Shown: piece by piece, positions 15,309-18,743 of the stretch
Layout: each line of letters starts with the position of its first letter
Numbering within the stretch: the stretch's first letter is position 1
Source of the DNA: JAEZKC01 sp046538945
GTDB taxonomy: Bacteria > Fibrobacterota > Chitinivibrionia > Chitinivibrionales > Chitinispirillaceae
DNA: 18,743 bases
Assembly (NCBI GenBank): GCA_046538945.1
Contig: JBKHHW010000052.1
Location: forward strand, 1 to 18,743
Direction of reading: 5' to 3'
Notes under the pieces: model-generated
Database searches by the model: none
What the model was told of the DNA's origin: nothing
What the model saw: only the letters and a program-made list of their open reading frames with translations
Program-made: the position numbers and the translations under genes

Positions 15309-15349
15309 TTATTCTACGACTGAAAAAGCAATTCCCCCGTCTGAAGAAT

Positions 15350-17650
15350 TCATTTCCCGATCACAATGCTGCTTCCCAGCGGAAAAGTTTTTCCGCTGTT
15401 CTCAAGTGAGAAATGATAGAATCCTGAAGCCAGGGCGTTTTTCATTTTCAGCAGAAGGTTATGCTGCCCGGAACCAAGGTTTTCCATGCCGATTTTCCTG
15501 ACAAGCCTCCCTCGGATATCGTACACCAGTACTGATGGTGAGCTACGATCCGGAAGGCTGAGCCGAACTCTGATCTCCCGCCCACTGGAAGATAGGGACG
15601 CTGAGAAGATTGTGCTGCGGTTCTCCCGGGCGATGGCCGTCTTGGAATGAGTCAAGCCGGTATGCACGATAACTGCCGATGAGAAAGGGTCCAGTTCGAA
15701 GCTGTTTCTCACCGTATCTCCATCAAGGGTAAGATAAACTCCGTTATCCCCTACCGCTACAGCTTTTCTCTCGTATGTGTCATTGATAAGAAGTTTCGAT
15801 TGTCCACGGAGCTCTCCGGGTAATTCAGAGGTAATTCTGATTATATCGGTTTTGGGGTTGTCATCGGCCCAGGAGTATGTATTCTGCCAATCATTTATAT
15901 CTGTCCAGTACTGACTCCACTTCTTGTTTCCGGTTCCATAATATTTTATGGATGAATCTCTGTACGCGTTGCAGAAGTAGTTTCCGCTCATGGTACCGTA
16001 GTCGTACTGAGGCCTGAAAAGAATTGCCGCCTGCGATTTTTCGGCAGCGTAGAAGACATTGTTTTCAATGAGATTGTTCTGGGGCAGATTTTCCGTACGG
16101 CCGGTACTCGAGTTGGTTTCCTTGCCAGACAGTTCGATCGCCGCTCTTCCATTATTGTAAAGTACATTTCCCCGAACCGTGCTGCTGAAGTTGTTGGGCA
16201 GGAATATTCCGAACCCGCCACTTCCGGTACAGGTGTTGTTCTCTATAACGTTGTCTCGGAAGTCGTCCAGAAATTCAGGCCATATCCCGTGAGCCAGATT
16301 AGCCCACGGTCCTGATGACTCCATTCCACCCTTTGTATCGTAGATGAGATTATGGCGGATTGTGCTGTTGTTGCAGTTGGTATAGATCGCCCCTCCGTCA
16401 TTTAGAGTGGCCATGGCATTTCTGATTATATTATACTCCGCGAAATTCCCATCACTACCAAGAATGATGGCGGCATACCCAGATCCTTCAATCACATTCT
16501 TCTGGACTTTTATTCCGGTACCGTTATAAATGATTATGGCGTCGGCGTGCCAGGAGCCGCTCCCCCCGTATCCGTCCACCATTCCAGTATTGATAAGAGT
16601 ATTGTTTTCCATCACAGTAACTGGGGTTGCCGAAGGGTTCTGATTCCAGCCTATTCCCACGTTCAGATTGTTTCTGAACGTGCATCCCCGGATTTCCGAA
16701 CCAGCGGTATTCCAGTTTCCCTTAAGTGCCGTCCCCCCCTGGTCACTCCCGATACCCTCGAAAAGGCAGCTTTCTATTATTGATGCATTCCCCACTTTGA
16801 GGCCGATGTCCCTCTGATACGCAAATCTGATGTTTTTTACAGTTGCACTTGTTACACTGACTCCGTTTTCTCTTGAAGAAATTTCGATCAGAAGCTCATT
16901 CGGATCCGCATTATCTGGAGCCCACAGATACAGTATCTGGCCTGTCGAGTCATAAAAAAACTCTCCCGGAGAATCAAGCTCTTCAAGCTTATTGTCAAGG
17001 TAAAAGCCCCAGCCGTCCATATTGTATGGTTTGATCGGAATAAGGCTTTTCTGATCGAGAGAGATCTGCCCTGCTGCATCGTAAGAGGTTATTTTCCTGG
17101 TTTCAAACCACCAACTGTGGCGATGCCAGCGGATATTTGCCCCGACCCAGTACCCTGATGTATTCCGCGGATGGTTCACAAGAGATTCGGTCGTGATCAC
17201 GGTATTGGTTCCGTCACTGTTTTCAGTCCACGATTTTGTCCTAAGCCAGCCGGTGTTGGGATAACGGGCGATACGCATAAGCTTTCCGTTCACATAAAGA
17301 TACCCAGCAGGACCGTTGTAGGATGCTTTGTAAATGCTGCCCTCATGCAGGGTCCAGTTTGTAACCGGATCACTTCCGCTTACTACCGGCAGCGGCTTTC
17401 CATCATCCCCGTAGGCATCAAATGTCAGATCAGACTTCTTGAAATCGGCAGATTCGCGGAAAACATCCCCTCGGCGGAGAAGCACCATATCACCGGAAAC
17501 CGCTTCCTGGGCCGCCTGATTCAGGGTTTTAAGCGCACTTGTTTCGCTGGTCCCCTCCCGACTGTCGTCTCCATTGTTGGATACATAGTAGGTCGTGGCT
17601 GCATTCAAACAAACAACCACAATCAGGGAAACCAGAGCCGGTTTATGCAT
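15350..17650 (-). CDS. Large secreted parallel beta-helix protein with C-terminal sorting-type domain
   Basis: 766 residues. A signal peptide (1-19, ending NAAT) is followed by TYYVSNNGDDSREGTSE, the usual opening of exported right-handed beta-helix proteins. Residues about 45-280 contain a beta-rich region (HRHSWWFETRKI, ILYLWAPD). Residues 280-560 form rungs such as SIIESCLFEGIGSD, TVMENNTLINTG, IKVQKNVIEGSGYAAIILG, STIRHNLIYDTKGG and NVIENNTCTGSGG. The last ~85 residues (VLVYDIRGRLVRKI, SGFYHFSLENSG) resemble the FlgD/T9SS-type C-terminal domains common in Bacteroidota and Fibrobacterota, suggesting export to the surface. The fold is shared by polysaccharide lyases and adhesins; no catalytic site is recognised. 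AAAGGGTG precedes the ATG. It has its own promoter at 17692-17720 and palindromic repeats on both sides. Confidence 0.88.
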   Translation of the reverse strand: MHKPALVSLIVVVCLNAATTYYVSNNGDDSREGTSETSALKTLNQAAQEAVSGDMVLLRRGDVFRESADFKKSDLTFDAYGDDGKPLPVVSGSDPVTNWTLHEGSIYKASYNGPAGYLYVNGKLMRIARYPNTGWLRTKSWTENSDGTNTVITTESLVNHPRNTSGYWVGANIRWHRHSWWFETRKITSYDAAGQISLDQKSLIPIKPYNMDGWGFYLDNKLEELDSPGEFFYDSTGQILYLWAPDNADPNELLIEISSRENGVSVTSATVKNIRFAYQRDIGLKVGNASIIESCLFEGIGSDQGGTALKGNWNTAGSEIRGCTFRNNLNVGIGWNQNPSATPVTVMENNTLINTGMVDGYGGSGSWHADAIIIYNGTGIKVQKNVIEGSGYAAIILGSDGNFAEYNIIRNAMATLNDGGAIYTNCNNSTIRHNLIYDTKGGMESSGPWANLAHGIWPEFLDDFRDNVIENNTCTGSGGFGIFLPNNFSSTVRGNVLYNNGRAAIELSGKETNSSTGRTENLPQNNLIENNVFYAAEKSQAAILFRPQYDYGTMSGNYFCNAYRDSSIKYYGTGNKKWSQYWTDINDWQNTYSWADDNPKTDIIRITSELPGELRGQSKLLINDTYERKAVAVGDNGVYLTLDGDTVRNSFELDPFSSAVIVHTGLTHSKTAIARENRSTIFSASLSSSGREIRVRLSLPDRSSPSVLVYDIRGRLVRKIGMENLGSGQHNLLLKMKNALASGFYHFSLENSGKTFPLGSSIVIGK

Positions 17651-17679
17651 ATTTCACCCTTTTATTGATGATGTATGGA

Positions 17680-17699
17680 GGTATATCACTCAATATACC
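17680..17699. promoter_or_regulatory. Candidate operator overlapping the beta-helix gene promoter
   Basis: GGTATAT (17680-17686) and ATATACC (17693-17699) form a perfect 7-bp inverted repeat with a 6-base centre. It covers the -10 box and the predicted start of transcription of the downstream gene. A protein bound here would be expected to repress. Confidence 0.45.
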
Positions 17700-17720
17700 C
17701 CCCTGAGCCTGTGGTGTCAA
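17692..17720 (-). promoter_or_regulatory. Strong sigma-70-type promoter of the beta-helix gene
   Basis: On the minus strand a perfect TTGACA (17715-17720), a 17-base spacer and TATATT (17692-17697, five of six consensus bases) lie about 42 bases upstream of the ATG at 17650. This is the best sigma-70 match in the window. Confidence 0.75.
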
Positions 17721-17738
17721 CTTGGAGTAGTGATAAAT

Positions 17739-17757
17739 TGGACACTGGCGGTGTCCA
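17739..17757 (-). terminator. Hairpin, possible weak terminator for the gene to the right
   Basis: TGGACAC (17739-17745) and GTGTCCA (17751-17757) form a perfect 7-bp stem with a 5-base loop. On the minus strand it is followed only by the short A/T-rich AATTTATC. It lies about 120 bases past the stop at 17880, so it could end that transcript, but the T run is poor. Confidence 0.4.
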
Positions 17758-17780
17758 GGGGAGAGAGAGTGGGAGGCATT

Positions 17781-17872
17781 CCGGATTCCTACGCGTACTC
17801 GTACTCATCATGCTTTTCGGTTACGAGGAGTAATACTGCTGCGCTGAGTGAGTTTACGACGGAAAAGGAGAA
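17781..17872. repeat. Palindromic repeat cluster, right copy
   Basis: CCGGATTCCTACGCGTACTC (17781-17800) matches 15282-15301 at 17 of 20 positions. GCGTACTCGTACTC (17793-17806) matches 15201-15214 at 12 of 14. TGCTTTTCG (17811-17819) and AAAAGGAGAA (17863-17872) recur exactly at 15245-15253 and 15270-15279, in the same order and orientation. TACTCGTA near 17796-17803 can pair imperfectly with TTACGAGGAGTA (17821-17832). It is a diverged copy of the left cluster on the other side of the beta-helix gene. Confidence 0.55.
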
Positions 17873-17879
17873 TATTGTT

Positions 17880-18743
17880 TTATTCCTCCGTGATCCGCTT
17901 ATTGCCACCGAGAAACTGGTCCCACCATGCCGGGCGGCTGTTGTTGGGGCAGCTGCGTGGGTTCTGGGTATAGTAATAGTGATCCGAGTGAGACTCAAGA
18001 TCGCTTTCAAACAGCAGCACCCCGTCACTGAGTCCGGAAATGAGTACCACCTCACCTGTTATCATGCCGGTCAAGCGAAGCTGGCATTCACTGAGTTTTT
18101 CTTCCAGTATGTCATAACTTGAGCTGTCGTCTGCCAACTGGGCAAGAACCTCATCGGCGGCATGCCAGGTTTTGTAGGTACGGATGGCGGCGTCATCGAT
18201 TCTGACAGTTACATCTAAGCTGTCTTCATAATTTTTGTTTAGTGCCGATACGGCCGAATCGAGCAGAGCTTTTTCGAAAAAATTCAGCGGACTGTCGGGT
18301 TCATAGCTTACCCCTACCGGTTTCCAGCTTCCCTGAAAACCACTTCCGCTCAAGCGGATGTGATCGAGAAAAACAGTGATGCCGGGCTGGAGCATACTGA
18401 GCTCTTTTCCGATAGGCAAACCCATTCTGAGGGTATCTTTTGACACCCGGTATACTGTGGTATCGGTATCCGCAGGCGTGGACACCGGGGTCACAACCAG
18501 AGAATTACCTGCACAGGAGTAGGAAATGTCCTTTTTCGGAACTGGTTTGAGAAACTCTGAGCAAGAGGGATACGGATCGAATCGGCAAAGCGGGGATCCA
18601 TGCCGGGTTTAGGAACCCACCCTTCCGGGATTTCACGCCAGAACGCGACCAGATTGTTCTTCGCATGCCCGTCGGCCATTACAATAAGCTTGTCGTTGCC
18701 TTCTCCCCAACAGCTACGGCAGCACCTTCTTTTCCTATGTGTC
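17880..18743 (-). pseudogene. Uncharacterised gene, 5' end outside the window, broken by two apparent frameshifts
   Basis: No family was recognised. The intact 3' part (GTG 18494 to stop 17880) is a beta-rich stretch with YRVSKDTLRMGLPIGKELS and ITVFLDHIRLSGSG, ending in a polar tail. Upstream its frame stays open to 18611 and reads sensibly (DISYSCAGNSLVVTPVSTP). A second frame (18491-18742) reads NDKLIVMADGHAKNNL, AFWREIPEGW and DPRFADSIRIPLAQSF. A third frame at the very edge reads HIGKEGAAVAVG. Adding one base to the A run (plus-strand T at 18532-18536) and one to the G run (plus-strand C at 18705-18708) joins all three into one continuous protein. This is either a decaying gene or homopolymer sequencing errors near a contig end. 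The alternative, two genes overlapping by GTGA at 18491-18494, is possible but fits the codon and protein pattern less well. Confidence 0.6.

Noticed and set aside
18491..18494. GTGA overlap suggesting two translationally coupled genes at the right edge
   Set aside because: The downstream frame stays open and protein-like for about 115 bases upstream of the GTG, and single-base repairs at homopolymers give one continuous protein, so a frameshift is more likely.

Overview
The window looks like a chromosomal piece (roughly half GC) of a Gram-negative bacterium. It carries an outer-membrane-type beta-barrel, lipoproteins, a PEGA-domain envelope protein and large secreted parallel beta-helix proteins, one of which ends in a FlgD/T9SS-like C-terminal domain. 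This mix fits the FCB superphylum, possibly a Fibrobacterota/Chitinispirillum-like lineage. That placement is inference from gene content only. One good sigma-28-like promoter hints at a flagellated organism.

Left part (1-7600), almost all on the minus strand. From left to right it holds an HU histone-like gene with its terminator, endonuclease IV (nfo), and a secreted beta-helix protein. A divergent PEGA-domain protein lies at 3002-3928 on the plus strand. Next comes the protein quality-control block. Read in the direction of transcription this is tRNA-Leu(UAG), trigger factor (tig, TTG start), a terminator, a candidate clpP promoter, then clpP and clpX, ending in a strong terminator. Trigger factor works on nascent chains at the ribosome, while ClpXP degrades proteins. 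The clpP product has Asn where the catalytic triad Asp is expected.

Middle part (7700-12900). A DTW-domain tRNA modification enzyme (plus) converges with, and overlaps, a small tyrosine-rich outer membrane protein (minus). A MORN/BamE-like lipoprotein follows on the plus strand. A DrrA/DrrB-type ABC exporter operon (minus, ATGA overlap) is divergent from a six-helix DUF1206 membrane protein (plus).

Right part (12970-18743). A REP-associated (Y1/HUH) transposase-like protein has Trp at the usual catalytic Tyr position. It is followed by an EF-hand calcium-binding-type protein behind a sigma-28-like promoter, and by a 766-residue secreted beta-helix protein with a near-consensus sigma-70 promoter and an overlapping palindrome. 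Diverged palindromic repeats (TACGCGTACTC family) lie on both sides of this beta-helix gene. The window ends in an uncharacterised gene that reads as one protein only if two single-base losses at homopolymers are restored.

No gene-free stretch exceeds 300 bases. No CRISPR array, rRNA, prophage or complete insertion sequence was seen. No obviously new multi-gene system stands out. The best leads are the two catalytic-residue substitutions (ClpP, transposase-like protein), the palindromic repeat family, and the newly read regulatory sites.
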